From the NCBI GenBank assembly GCA_038373885.1, contig JAWZYV010016967.1, positions 496,001 to 560,000 on the forward strand: DNA of 64,000 nucleotides. Direction: 5' to 3'. The stretch comes from Cheiracanthium punctorium (Eukaryota; Arthropoda; Arachnida; Araneae; Cheiracanthiidae). Both the position numbers and the translations under genes were made by a program. How positions within the stretch are numbered: position 1 is the first letter of the stretch; each line of letters begins with the position of its first letter. This document shows, one piece after another, positions 21,958-33,560 of the stretch. The notes under the pieces were generated by a model that saw only the letters and a list, made by a program, of their open reading frames with translations, made no database searches and was not told the origin of the DNA.

Positions 21958-22370
21958 CGCTTTGAGGCGCAACCCTTTCCCAATGCTGAAAAAAGGGCAG
22001 GCGTTGCCATCGCTCGACTTAACTACCAGCAAGATGGCGGACGATCGAAACGTTCATCGCGTGCCACAGATCTAGAGACCCTTTTTTGACAACAGCTGGC
22101 TGTGCGCGGTAGTTAAGTCGAGCGATGGCAACGCCTGCCCTTTTTCAGCATTAGGCAATCTATCCAGCTGTTCTCGCGTTCTTCCATCTTTCAGCAAATG
22201 TCAGGACAATTTTTTGACGGGAAATGTAAGTGCTAAAAAGTAAAGGATTCTCGTGGAGCGATGTCACCCGCAACTATTTTTATAGAAATCAAATCTATTC
22301 TTCGTGACCGGCAACTGTCAAAACGTCAGAATTTGGCGTTCCCGGAGCGGACACACTGCGCGTTAAAGGG
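21958..22370 (-). mobile_element. piggyBac-like hairpin MITE, copy 5
   Basis: 413 bp between TTAA duplicates (21954-21957, 22371-22374). The first bases are CGC instead of CCC. One hairpin arm is missing its distal part, so this is the shortest complete copy. Confidence 0.85.
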
Positions 22371-22548
22371 TTAAGTGACGAACCTGAAAACTAAGCAGTT
22401 TTCTGCAATTGCATTTTTTACGGATGAAGCATGATTTACGCGTGAGTGAGCCTTCATTCAGCATAACGCCCATATGTGGGCTCTGGAGAACCCCCGTGGA
22501 ACGCGACAACCTGCAGCTCTGCTCAACGCCGTTCCTCGCTGAGTGTTT

Positions 22549-22862
22549 GGGCCGGCATTCTTCGAGAGTAAGGGCGAGATTCAAACGAAGCAGAATTCGA
22601 ACGTTTTCCCTCGCCAGTGGCGAAAACTTCGAATGAAAAGCAATGTTTCTTATTCAAACGAAACCCCCTCGAATGCGGCAAAAAAAGATCAAATTCCTCG
22701 AATCGGCGATACATTTTCGTTCTTGAAAACCACAAAATTCGAAAGTTCTTGTCACGCTTCATTTGAATACGTATTTGCTGTCGTCTGGCAAAGTGATCGA
22801 ACTGTGGGAGGAAAAACGTAAGTTTCGGAGAGAATTGTTCGCGTTTCGTTTGAATACGGCCC
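22549..22862. mobile_element. MITE with GGGCCGTATTC-type ends
   Basis: The left GGGCCGGCATTC and right GAATACGGCCC are inverted. The interior is rich in TTCGAA and CGAAAC words. A fragment with CCGTATTCAAACGAAATGCG lies at about 8920-8950. Duplication unclear. Confidence 0.55.
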
Positions 22863-24814
22863 TAATTTATTGACCAGTATCTTCAGTCCAGTCCTTCGGA
22901 CAGTAGGATCTTCCTGATCGGTTTTCCTTCGGATTTCCTGCTGCAAGTCTTGCGCGAATGACGCAGCCGTAGCCTTTGAACAGCTGTGGATAAGTCGTGG
23001 TGGCTGGATTCAATGACCTGCCAAATCCTCGGACCTATCCTGCATGGATTTCTTCTGCGCAAATAAAGAGTTGGCATACGAGACCTCCGTTCCTTCATTT
23101 GATAACCTCGCCGCTGGAACATCTGTAGCTGCCAGGAAGGTATGCGACACACCAGGAATCTTCCAGAACGTAAATATTGCCATGCGACGCTACTGTCAAC
23201 CCTGCTTGGTGACTTCTGGTCATAATTTCGGACGCCACCTGCTGTGCAACTATCCGATAAAGTGTTTTCTGTCCTACTAATGTGTTGCTGTTTTTGTTTT
23301 GTTTCCCTGCTTCATTGCATCATAGTTCATAACCGTGGCATTTCCGACCATGCATTGCCACGTTATTCCGAGTTCCCTCTGTGGATGCTACATTTCCTGC
23401 AAGTTTGTAAGTCTGGTAATGAAATATCTTGTATTCTCTTTAGTTCCCAGCTCCACGAAAATCTCATGTCTGTTGATTCCCAGCGAAATGGCCATAAATT
23501 GCCTTCCCCATTGAAGAAAACCGGATACTTTAACACTGATTTGACAGTTTGGAACCTCCCTTCTAGAGTAGCACTACGGGCGTGATGCTTCCTAATGTGC
23601 TAATCAAAAGATCTATTGTAACTGATTTTGACAAAACATTGTGCACTGATTCATCATGCAGACCATGAATACACGGATTACCTGTTTCCCCTCTTCCCCT
23701 AAGTTCTCAAAGTTCAAGGGGTGTGTAAAACGGTCAATAAATCCTGTGTCAGGCGGGAAAGAGCTTGCTCATGGCCGGTCAAGCCGTTTCGGGGACATAT
23801 TTCGGCCGGGCGTCTGGGCTCGTACGGGATCTAAAGAGTTAAATGTATATATATATTTGCGTGTTTATATACTGGAACTCAAATTATGCCCTCCCTCTCG
23901 ATCTTTTCAAAGAAAAATCATATAAATAGAGAAAAACTGCGTAAAAAGGCACAGGTGTAAATATTGGCACCCCTCCCCAAGTGACTATAGGAGATGCTGA
24001 AGACTGACGACTAGAACTCTACATGGCGCCACTTATTGATAAATGATTGTAGAAAGCCATTGAAACATTTTTTTTTCATTTTTTTTTTTGACACACGTCG
24101 CAACATTGTTTGTGTTATTGATGAGATTTCTTCAGTTATGATTTGTTATAATTCATCGTTCTTGTAGGGCTTCTCTGGAAACTTGGTTCGACGGGTTCAT
24201 GTTTGCATTCAAAATGGTGGCGAGCATTTTAACATTTGCTGCAAGTAATGATAATGTAAAGAGTTTGAATTAAATTGTGTTTTTCAAACATAAAATTGGC
24301 GCAGGATCAAGTAGCGCTGTGCTTCTCCATTACTGTTTCACCTCAAAAATCAAGTTGTTAACAGTCCAACAGTGTTCAAAATTGTCTCCCACTCTTAAAA
24401 GAGGTTCGAACAGTTATACTGCAGTTTAGAATAGTTGCCACATCTGTAAGATTTAAGGGTAATAAGAAAAATAAACTGGTTTTATTTTTAATTGATCACT
24501 TTGTATCAATTGATCACTTTTAATTATTCGGTAGTCTGTAAGAAATTTTACATAAAAACGTGTGTTGTCGAGAGCAGCCCCGGGGTGTCTCTTGTGGGAG
24601 CCCCAGGGATGCGACCCCGGTTTCCCTCCCCTAAATCCGGCCCTGTTCAGTAGAAAACGTTCGATTCAGACCAACAGAATTCTTGTTAAGTTCTACAGCA
24701 GCGAAAACTCTCAAGATCGCAACGCCGAATCGAAGGGAGTGCAAATATGCCGGCGCGAGAAACACACATTGCATGTACTTATCGATTAAGTTATTTAATC
24801 GATTGTAAGTAGCT
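22863..24814. other. No firmly supported feature
   Basis: Minus-strand frames over 22910-23150 (for example a run with DVPAARLSNEGTEVSY) look less random than most but match nothing I know. A CGTACGGGATCTAAAGAGTTAA end near 23820 could be a TTAA-type MITE terminus without a partner. CCGGCCCTG near 24637 resembles a hAT end. Confidence 0.3.
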
Positions 24815-25050
24815 CCCCGCGCCGCGCCTGCGCAGGAGAGAGGTGAGAAAGCCCGTGCTTAGGAGCTGTATTTTAGCGCTCAATTTTGAAAAGGCAGCAA
24901 GGTACTGACAGATATGTTTCGCAGTTAAAAACAAGAAGATAGGGTAGCACGTGACGGCGGCAACGAGAGCGCGCTTGTGTTGTGATTTGCGAAGGTGCGC
25001 TGTTTTCCCATTGGCTGATCCAAAAACGGGGGGAGGGGCCCGCTAATCAC
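24815..25050. promoter_or_regulatory. Candidate promoter: NRF1-like, E-box and NF-Y motifs
   Basis: GCGCCTGCGCAGG (about 24822) is close to the NRF1 palindrome. GCACGTGACG (about 24948) is a USF-type E-box. CCCATTGGCTGA (about 25007) is an inverted CCAAT box of NF-Y type. CpGs are concentrated around the first two. No repeat copy occurs elsewhere in the window. The combination is typical of housekeeping promoters, but I see no attached exon. Confidence 0.35.
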
Positions 25051-25119
25051 CCTCTCCTTGAGCACAATTGAACCTAAAAATATGTTGAGTTCTTAGAGAA
25101 TTATAACCCTCCACTGATT

Positions 25120-25330
25120 AGGATGTGGCAGCCTAGTGGATAAGGCGCTGGACTGGTAACCGGAAGATTGTAAATTGAATTCAGATACCACTAAAGGCCA
25201 CGGTATGCATGCGCTGTATGTGTACATTAAATCTGTGCTTCCGAGAGCCCCTGTGGCAGTTGCTAGCAATTTCCGCTGGGTACCAGTATTCAAAACTCCT
25301 CCTTCTCATGAACATCCAAATTGTGGCAAG
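25120..25330 (+). mobile_element. tRNA-derived SINE
   Basis: The A box GCCTAGTGGATAAGGCGC is followed by CTGGTAACCGGAAG, an anticodon-arm-like stretch, and a degraded B box TGAATTCAG. The body continues to about 25330 with no clear tail. Confidence 0.55.
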
Positions 25331-25749
25331 ACCCTCCAGGAAGGACGTATGCAGCTTTAAACGGCAGATTGGGTGACGTGAGCTGTTCTCTTTTGGCAAA
25401 CTAACAAGTAAACGTACCACTGAACCTAGGTTTAACCTGCTTGTTCTCATCAATCTAAAGACGCAGCAAAGAGGTTATCTACAGCTTTTGAGTTCAAAGT
25501 ATCTACTTTGTACGTTAAAAATATATCTGCGATCTTATTGTTATTAACTAGGCTTGGAGGGTTTATTCACCTCACTTCACACGCACATATATAAAAGAAG
25601 TCTATGTGTTGTCACTCTTGGATCTGTTTACACCACACTGTGGCAAACAGGACGGTTTACCTCCACATTGGTTAACGTCTGTGCGTTATTGTTGAAATCA
25701 GCCTTTCGCAAACAGATTGACAGGTCGCGATGGTTCCATTTAGTAACCT

Positions 25750-26400
25750 TTTCGATAGCCGGATTTAACCCCCTGGGCTTTGAAGGGAAGCGTGCGGCGG
25801 AAGCCGGTTTCGATCCCGGAAAATCCGTGTGGTAGAGTGAGGCATTTTCCGACTAGGCCAAAAGACCGGCCTTCTGGCTGGCCTTTAGTTACCTGGGTGC
25901 TTCGTGCGTAGGTGATCTTGCGCTGCCACATTACTCCCCCCCCCCCCCCTAGAGAGCCAGTCGGAGGCTGACAAACGATTTCCCAAGCGTTATGGAATGT
26001 TGTCACTCGTTGTGGACTTTGAGAGGTCACTGCTATGCGTTGTGGACTTTGTGTCGTGTGCTACGCGATGTGGATTTCGTTGTCCTTCGTTGCGGGCTTT
26101 GTAGCGTGTGTCACGCTATGTAGACTACGTTGGCACTCGTTGCGGACTTTGAAAGAGCAAGTGAGAGATGGATGGGGTCGGTGCTATCGCCATCTTTCAC
26201 TGAAAGCGAGAAGGAGAATGCGTGTTTGTGGTCTGGGTCATCGATCCGGGAAGCGTGCGGCGGGAGCCGGTTTTGATCTCGAAAATCCGCGTGTTAGAGT
26301 GAGACGTTTTTGACCAGGAGACAAAAGGTACCTTTCTTTTTGACCCGTCTTCAGTTGCTGGGGTGTTGCGTGAGCGGAGTCGATCTTTAGCAGCCGCAGC
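25750..26400 (-). mobile_element. Two directly repeated tRNA-like SINE copies
   Basis: The word AAGCGTGCGG and its surroundings recur 463 bp apart (25788 and 26251). On the minus strand each copy carries an A-box-like TGGCCTAGTCGG (first copy) and a B-box-like GATCGAAACC. Between them is a degenerate minisatellite of CGTTGTGGACTTTG words (about 26000-26155). The second copy is the more diverged. Confidence 0.5.
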
Positions 26401-26409
26401 TTTTTTTTC

Positions 26410-26742
26410 ATGTGGGGTTACGTCAAAGATGTTGCTTACAGGACTAAATGTCCTAATGTACTGGAACTCAATAAGCAGCAAATCACAGCTGCTATTCATT
26501 CCATAACTCCTCAGATGCTTTCAAATACTTGGAATGAAATCGAATATTGTTTAGATGCTGTACGAGCCACCAAAGGATCTCTATTGAAAGCTATTAATTT
26601 TGTTAAGTATATAATTAGTTCGCAATTACATTTTAATGCTACTGTGCTTAGAATCTTTTTAAATTTAAATTTTACCCAAGTGTCAAACAATTCTCGAAAC
26701 CCTGTATATCCCGCAGTTATTACAACAGAGGAGACTACCTAA
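26410..26742 (+). pseudogene. Mariner-type (DUF4817 class) transposase C-terminal fragment
   Basis: The frame opens with WGYVKDVAYRTKCPN and continues LNKQQITAAIHSITPQMLSN then TWNEIEYCLDAVRATKGS. The WGY-K block followed by a helix with I-xx-I-TPxML is the C-terminal end of the DDE domain in Tc1/mariner-related arthropod transposases with DUF4817 N-termini. The upstream catalytic part is absent, and after about residue 60 the frame no longer resembles the family. The stop lies at 26742, before a C/T-rich microsatellite. Confidence 0.65.
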
Positions 26743-27118
26743 ACGTTATCCCCCCCCCCCTCTCTCTCTCTCTTTTTTTTTTTTTTTTTTTGAGTAAAAA
26801 TACGCACATGTAATTAATATATTTGCCATAATAACAAAAATGTTTGGCCAGAGGAAAAATGTTCTCGAATTCCCCCAAATAAAAACAAGACAATTCAGAT
26901 ATCAGCTATTTGAAAATGGTATTTTATGCTATAGGACCCATTTTGCACCTCAATGTTGCATGCCAATTTACGCTAATGTATGAATGTTTCTATTATACTT
27001 ACAACAGTCTGCAGTGGTTCGTTAACACCAACTAAATTATCATTTTTATTATTAATTCATATTATTATCCAAGTTCCTGCAAGTAAAAAAATTCCTCGTC
27101 TCATTTTTGTGTGACAGA
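26743..27118. other. C/T microsatellite and unrecognised AT-rich DNA
   Basis: A C run, CT repeat and T run occupy about 26749-26790. The rest is unremarkable. Confidence 0.5.
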
Positions 27119-27301
27119 CAGGGCCTCCGAGAGAAATTTTATAAGGTGGGACAGAAATGTTCCCGGGCCCCCCTCCCCAACTTGTATTTGCCTCAAGAAA
27201 TATATTTTAAATTCTGCCCAATTTTAGTTTACAAGTAGTTATCTTATAAATAAAAATGAAATTCTGTTTGTTTGTTTGTTTGTTTGTTTGTTTGTGGATT
27301 T

Positions 27302-27783
27302 GATTCGTATACAAATCCACAAAAATGGACCTATCGGCCTGAAATTTAGTACAGATATGTAAAATAATATAGAATAACTCATAGTCCACTTTAAAACTTT
27401 GAAAGTCCACCCGTTCCCGGAATTTAAGAGATTTTTTATGCTCTTCACGCAAAAATCTTTCCGTAATTGTAATCCCTGTAGGGAAAAAAGTGTGAAATAA
27501 GGATCGTGGTTGCCATGTGTGGCGATTTTGCCGAAAAAAATGTCGTTCGTATACAAATCCACAAAAATGGACCTATCGGCCTGAAATTTAGCACAGATAT
27601 GTAAAATAATATAGAATAAATCGTAGTCCACTTTAAAACTTTGAAAGTCCACCCGTTCCCGGAATTTAAGAGATTTTTTATGCTCTTCACGCAAAAATCT
27701 TTCCGTAATTGTAACCCCTGTAGTGAAAAAAGTGTGAATTAAGGATCGTGGTTGCCATGTGTGGCGATTTTGCCGAATAAAAT
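27302..27783 (+). repeat. 240-bp tandem duplication inside the Helitron
   Basis: 27302-27541 and 27543-27783 are nearly identical. Both start at TCGTATACAAATCCACAAAA and end at GCGATTTTGCCGAA. Similar minus-strand reading frames in the two copies are only a consequence of the duplication. Confidence 0.9.
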
Positions 27784-28654
27784 GTTTTAAATTCTCAAAG
27801 TAAAAATAAAAGAATAATAATGATTTTTTTTTGTTACTTTATATTCGTAAGGTTATTTTTTTTAAATTATAATATCGTGTGCATGGGAAATCAGAGCAGG
27901 AATGTAATGCTTTACACGCAAAACAATAAGAATTGAAGATTTCCGAGGCTAATAGGTAAATTATTTTAGTTTGGCGAAAAAATAAAATGGCTCAAATGCC
28001 GATTTTGTGAAAGTGAGTTCTAGCGGTTTGCACAGATTTCGGCTTGGCGCAATTTATTGAGAGCTTAAGGAAATAGATTTTTGAAAACAAGTGCAAAGGT
28101 TTTATTAGAATACAGCGTTAAATTTTAATGATCCGTGAAGAAATAATGCAGTTATTAAGGGATTTCAATTGATCTATCTCCAGAATTCTCGCCAAATGAG
28201 TACATTGATTTAAGTTGGGGGAATTCCGCCAAATTTCAGAAAATTGAAATCTTCTCATTTAGTACATCGGAGTAATGATGAATAAAACACGTTATAGTTG
28301 ATAATTTTAAAAAATTCGGCTGTATTAAGGGATTCAACTTTTCAAATAAAGGCTTGCTTTACTTTTTTGCGGTCGAACCATTTCCCATATATTATTGCTG
28401 CTAAGTCAATGCTTCGAATGATTTCCTGAAAAAACGCTTGCAAAATGGCGTATGTTGGCACTTTGGCGAGGCTTAGATTTGAAACTGGATTTTATTTGAG
28501 ACTGGGATATATAATGACACTGGTTATAGATAAAAATGAATGTTGGTATGAGTGTATGAGGTTGAAAAACTCCAGCACCGTTGAGCACCGTTGCACCATG
28601 AAATTTGGTTCACCTAAGTCTTTTATCATGGAGAAGCTTTTTATGCTATCCGTT

Positions 28655-29480
28655 TTCCTCTAACTTGCCACCAGGTGGCGCAGCAGAACGTCGAATTCTA
28701 TTCCGTTTAGCCGTTTGCTATGCGAATATCGTCCAACCGATTTCGATGAAATTTGGTACACGCGAATATTAGAACACGGAGAATATTTTTCACTAACCAT
28801 TTTGCTGTAACTTGCCGCTAAATGGCGCTGAAAAGCATCAACTTCTATACCGTTCGACCAATCGGCATAAAAATTTTTATACTTACACATTTGAGCACGA
28901 AGAATATATTCTAACTGCGTTCCTTTTGATGTTACTCACCACTAGATGACACTGCAATGCATTATTATTTTAAGTCGCCACTAGATGACGCTGCAGCAGG
29001 CCAAATTCTTGACCATTCAAACGGTCGCTATGAAAATCAGTATACATAGCTATTTGAACAATGAGAATATTTTGGCGTTATCTATTTTGCTATAACTCGC
29101 CACTTGACGGTGCTGTAGCAAATCATTACTTTATTGAACCACTGGATGGCCCTGCAGTGTATCACTTCTTGACTGTGCAAATGATCGCTATGAAAATAGG
29201 ACATAGATATTTGAACACGGGGAAGAGTTTGGCGCTATCCATTTTCCTATAACTTGCCACTAGATGTCGCGTCAACACATGAACTTCAGGACTGTCCAGC
29301 CGATAGTCATGAAAATTCGTATACATCGATATCTGAATGCGAAAAATATTTTCGCCGTATCCGTTTTGCTAAAACTCGCCACTAGATTGCGCTACGCCGC
29401 ATGGCCTTCTGCACCGTACAAACGATTGCCTTGCAATTCGGTATGCATGATTATTGGACACAATATAACGCGATATCCAC
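28655..29480 (+). repeat. Degenerate tandem blocks with CCACTAGATGNCGC core
   Basis: The words AACTTGCCACC, AACTTGCCGCT, AACTCGCCACT and GCCACTAGATGACGCTGC recur at 28661, 28807, 28972, 29090, 29251 and 29370, with spacing of about 115-160 bp. They fill the 3' third of the Helitron. Confidence 0.7.
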
Positions 29481-29986
29481 TTTGCTATATCTGTTTATTA
29501 CAATGAATAGTAATCACCACAAATCGTAATATCAAAAAGTCCATTCATTCCCGTGCGAAGAACGGGTACTTCAGCTAGTTAAAAATAAAAAAGTTAATAT
29601 TGTGGGGTCATTTTTATTCTTACCTAAATTATAATTTTAATAATAGTATTTACAATCTGTAATAATGTATTATACAAAAATATTTAAAAAATGAATTATC
29701 ATTACGGTCTTTTTATAACCAAATTCCAAAATCTTGATTTGCCTTACCACCCTCGTTGTCTAACATGTGTTGCAAATCTCCATCACCATCAGTGTGTATT
29801 TATCTGTAAATGCATCAGTTCATATAGTTAAACACAGTTTTGAAAATTAATTATTTTTTCTTTTAGTGATTTTTATATAGAATGCTAACAGAAAAGAATG
29901 AGTAAGGAAATCTTCTCATAATTAGCGATTTTTTATTCATGCTTGAAGGTTAAAAATACATATAAATGGTAGAATTAGCATATTTG

Positions 29987-30271
29987 TTATTTAATTTTAA
30001 TATTGGCTTTTCGTTTCTTTTTACTTGCAAAATTTCGTATAACATCATCAAAATTAATAGTTCTGGCAATGTCAGATTCGATGCTTAGTCTTGCTAAGTC
30101 TACAAGTCGTTCTTGAGACATGGTTGATCTTAAGAAATTTTTTACGAGTTTCAATTTGCTGAATGATCGTCCGCAGAAGCTACCGTTGCTGGAATGGTTA
30201 AAAAATACCCTAAGGGCAATGCAAACATTTGTAAATAGATCGTTCAGTTTATATTCTGTTTGTATGTTCAA
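29987..30271 (-). pseudogene. hAT transposase C-terminal dimerisation domain (ZMYM1-like)
   Basis: A 94-residue minus-strand frame includes GRSFSKLKLVKNFLRSTMSQ followed by RLVDLARLSIESDIA and NFDDVIRNFASKKKRK. The E/G-RSFSKLKLIKN...LRSTM...RL-LA-LSIE pattern is the C-terminal dimerisation region of hAT transposases found in ZMYM1/52-kDa repressor-like proteins. Only this end is preserved. The stop codon is original, and the N-terminal zinc finger and catalytic parts are missing. Confidence 0.75.
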
Positions 30272-30377
30272 TAAATCCAGAGGCTTTAATTGTTTTTTCT
30301 AGCTGCATGTGTGAGGGGAGGGGGCGCATTTTTGTATTTTGCACCACTTAGAAAAATAGCCAGGACCGGCACTGCGT

Positions 30378-31384
30378 TGGGCTGTGATTTTTTAAAGTAA
30401 TTTTTTTAAAAGTAAAGATGTAGAAAGGAAATGTGTAGTGCATTTTGAAAAATTCACGGGCCCCGGGGCAGTGCCCCGGCTGCCCCACCCTCTCGCTGAG
30501 CCTGGTGACAGAAAATGGAATTCAACTATTTTTCAAGATGTTCGCATCGCATATGACAACCCCCCCCCCCACCTTATCCAGTTATTTCCGGTGTCCGAAT
30601 ATGGAAAATTCTTTGTTAAATGTGGTTGTGCTAGTTTATTTCTATATCACAATTTATGTTGAAAATTGCAAATTTTCAGCGTAGACTTTTCACGACTATG
30701 CCCAATAATAGTTGTTACATTTTTGGGCAGTTTATATTAAAATATGAGGGTACACATTTAACACAAACAAAATAAAAAAGCTTATTTTCTGCGTTTTAGG
30801 TGCGACGTTAGTGAAATAAGATAAAAGTTGGCCTCTCCACATCTGTTGCATTAGTTGTAAATGTGGCCAATGGATGAAATGCAATGAATCCCCATGCCAA
30901 CTGCTATTCTTATAGCAGGAGCCTTCAAATTATTTATGATGATTGTTATTTCTGTCTAACAAACATGATTTGTTAGACAGAACCCAGCTTTTGAAGGAAA
31001 AAATATAAAATAATAGCAAGATTGGAAATCATTCGTGAAGGAAGTAAACAGACTTTGAGGAAACACGACAGTTATAAAATACTAATACAAGAGCTTCGTA
31101 AGTCCTACCCAGACATGAGGTGTCGAATGACACTCACAATTCCTTTTCTACATTCACATTTGGATTTTTTCCAGAAAATCTAAGAGTGGTTAGAAACAAG
31201 TAAGGGGAAAGATTCCTTTCGGACAGTAGGTCTGTGGAAACTCGATATCAAGGTCATCGAAACCAGCAACGGTGGGTGACTACTGTTGGTTTCTAAAGAG
31301 AAATTTGATACTGCATAAGAGGAAAAGTGATAATGTTTCATCGGATTTAATTATTTGTTCAACGGCTGTATGTTTTATAGCATC
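30378..31384. other. Degraded hAT end and a hairpin
   Basis: GGGCCCCGGGGCAGTGCCCC with CTCTCGCTGAGCCTG (30459-30506) resembles the GC-rich end of a related hAT element. A perfect hairpin with 14-bp arms (TTCTGTCTAACAAA / TTTGTTAGACAGAA) lies at 30951-30983. The rest is unrecognised. Confidence 0.4.
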
Positions 31385-32060
31385 TACCGTGTGTCCCAAA
31401 AATGACCGACGATTTTAAAACCAATTAAAGAAAACGGAAAGCGATAGAAATACACGATTTGCTGCATTCTGCTTAGATAACCAGAAGATAAAATTATTAT
31501 TACAAATTTTCACAATTATTTGCAAAGTTCATCAACAGGTGGCGTTGCTAACTAGGAAAAATTATAAACAGTGTTTCCAAAATAATCATAATGCAGCAAT
31601 AACGTGACGCAGTCTGAATATAAATTCGCAAAGCCCTTGCAGACATTTCATTTAGAATGTTCTGACAAGCAGCAGAGATGTATTGTTCCAGTTCTTTACA
31701 GTTTGTGACGACACATCTGGTCTTTCAAGCCCTCCCCTCCAAAAAAAAAAAAAAAAAATATCATGGCATCAAATCTAGCGAATAAGGAGGCCAATCCATG
31801 TCGCGTTGCATATGATTTTCCTAGTCAAGGGCAAAGTACTGTTTGCCGGACCGTTTCTGACACATTGAATTTAATTTGAAAACTGCGCCTCGTTTTAACA
31901 AAACTGTGGTCCAGGTGATAAAACTCCAAAACGATAAAAATACGTTGTTCCAGCGAATAAACCATTTCCAAAGCATACGCTAGGATATAGAAATAATACC
32001 GATCTAAAAGGAGGGAATACGCAGAGAACAGCAGCGCCATCTATTGACGAGCTTTCGTGA
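31385..32060 (-). pseudogene. Internally deleted DUF4817/mariner transposase
   Basis: On the minus strand three parts of one transposase occur in order. The N-terminal part is MVYSLEQRIFIVLEFYHLDH with KTRRSFQIKFNV (helix-turn-helix region). The WPPYSLDLMP block near 31790 is the WPPxSPDLxP motif before the last catalytic acid of mariner enzymes. The C-terminal part is ELEQYISAACQNILNEMSAR, with RALRIYIQTASRY beyond. The whole catalytic middle is missing, and an A/T run separates the last two parts. A terminal-like GTGTCCCAAAAATGACC lies at 31389. Confidence 0.7.
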
Positions 32061-33409
32061 CTAATTTTGAAAATTGGTGAGAATAAATTCCCTGGTTAAC
32101 TAAGCAAGAATGCGGCAAACCGCACATTTCTATGGCCTTCAAAGATAATGAGATTATCGATAAGAATATGAGTATTTTAAATGCTTTTGTCCAGGGCGTG
32201 ATAAACACTTTATAATACTTTAGTAGCGCTATCATTTTGAGCCACTCCCCCCCCCACCTTCCACCCTTTATTCCATTTCACAAGACGTGTTTTTAAAAAA
32301 TGCAGTTGGTTCCACTTAAACGTTCTTTAGAAAGCCATTCATGTTAAAACTTTCTTTCAAAATCTGAAGAAACTTCCATATTTTTACTCTTAAATATGCT
32401 ATTCGCCCCAATTCTCCCCACCCCAAATAAATAAATAAATAAAAAATGATTCAGCTACGCTTACGGGTATGTCATTTTATATGTCTCAAGTGGTTTCACA
32501 CTATACCAAAGCATTTTAATACGGTGATATAAAGTAGTTTTCTCTGTTTTTCATTTAATAAATCACTTATATTCCTGAGCATGTCAGCACTAGACTGTTA
32601 TAAATACTTAAATTCCATCTTTTTGCAGAATCTGTTCTAATAAAATCGCTGTTTAAATCATTTACCGATTTGTTAAAAACACATTCAAACATGACAAAGC
32701 CCATAAATCACCGCAGATAACTTTATAAATAGCTCTGTTTTCGCAATATTGCTGTTATGAATCACTTAAAGTACTTTGAATTCAAGGTCTTAAAATGATT
32801 TATTGAAAAATAATTCAGTGGATTTTTATTGAATAAAGCTCATTTTAAACTGATTTTCGGTTCATATATTACGTAAAATAACTTTTTTAAGGCCTATTGA
32901 AGGACGGATTGGTAAATATATTTTAGCGTGTTGCACTGGAATGTTATTTAAGTAATATTTTATGTTTCGCCAGACTTTATTATGCGTCTAATAGCATTTA
33001 CTTATGAAACGTATAAAAAACTCTTGTATACCTTTCAAGGCATAAATCAACGTTATATAGTTTTTTGAAATAGACATGTACTTATAATATTGAAATGGGA
33101 TTCATTAGAAATACTTTATGTAATAGGGGTTACATTAAAATAAATTATTGCAAGTAAGTTGGGTAAATGTATTAGTAGAGAACATTAAAAAAAAAACTCC
33201 CCTGAAATCACATAAAAAATGACACATTGAAAGAGAGCCTGGTAAATATTTTTCAGTTTGCTTTCTAATGTTAGCATTTGGTGTAACTCTAGAATTTTTC
33301 GTCACGATGTCGCTATACGTGAATTATTTAAAATGCATTTTCTGCTTCGAAATCATCTTATAACGATTGTTATAAAATGATGCTGCATTGTGTATTAAGG
33401 CAAAGCTAC
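32061..33409. other. No recognised feature
   Basis: AT-rich DNA without inverted ends, tandem structure or coding similarity, one of the longest plain stretches in the window. Confidence 0.5.
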
Positions 33410-33560
33410 TCTAGAGCTATCTGCCTAAGGAGGAGTACCTTGGTCAAGGACTTTTTAAAGGGTTTTAACGCGTATTCACGTTACATCTGGAAGGGATTCC
33501 AAAGCAAATTCAAGTTACATCTGGAGAAAAACACCCTAAACTCCCGACCGTCAGATCGAT
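33410..33560 (+). repeat. Dispersed repeat (GACTTTTTAAGGGTTTTAAC type), copy 2
   Basis: GGACTTTTTAAAGGGTTTTA, CACGTTACATCTGGA (present twice here) and CCGACCGTCAGATCGATAAC match the block at 12890-13010. The duplicated ACATCTGGA segment suggests a small internal tandem event. Confidence 0.5.

Larger units (their letters stand above)
27242..29578 (+). mobile_element. Complete non-autonomous Helitron
   Basis: Begins TCTTATAAATAAAAATG after an A. Ends with the hairpin CCCGTGCGAAGAACGGG, then TACTTCAG, then CTAG followed by T (29575-29579). This is the canonical 5'-TC...hairpin...CTRR-3' structure in an A/T target. The 5' part holds a TTTG microsatellite and a 240-bp direct duplication. The 3' part holds degenerate tandem blocks. 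No Rep/helicase coding remains. Confidence 0.85.
27119..30377 (-). mobile_element. hAT element relic (ZMYM1-like), split by a Helitron
   Basis: A probable left end CAGGGCCTCCGAGAG (27119) and right end GCCAGGACCGGCACTG (30377) face each other. Between them, outside the Helitron at 27242-29578, lies a transposase tail at 29987-30271. No 8-bp duplication matches at these two ends, so the boundaries are tentative. The Helitron would be the younger insertion. Confidence 0.45.

Noticed and set aside
27207..27694. Two similar minus-strand frames with KFRERVDFQSFKVDY and a TNKQTNKQ tail
   Set aside because: They are the two halves of the 240-bp Helitron duplication, and the tail is the TTTG microsatellite translated. 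No known domain.
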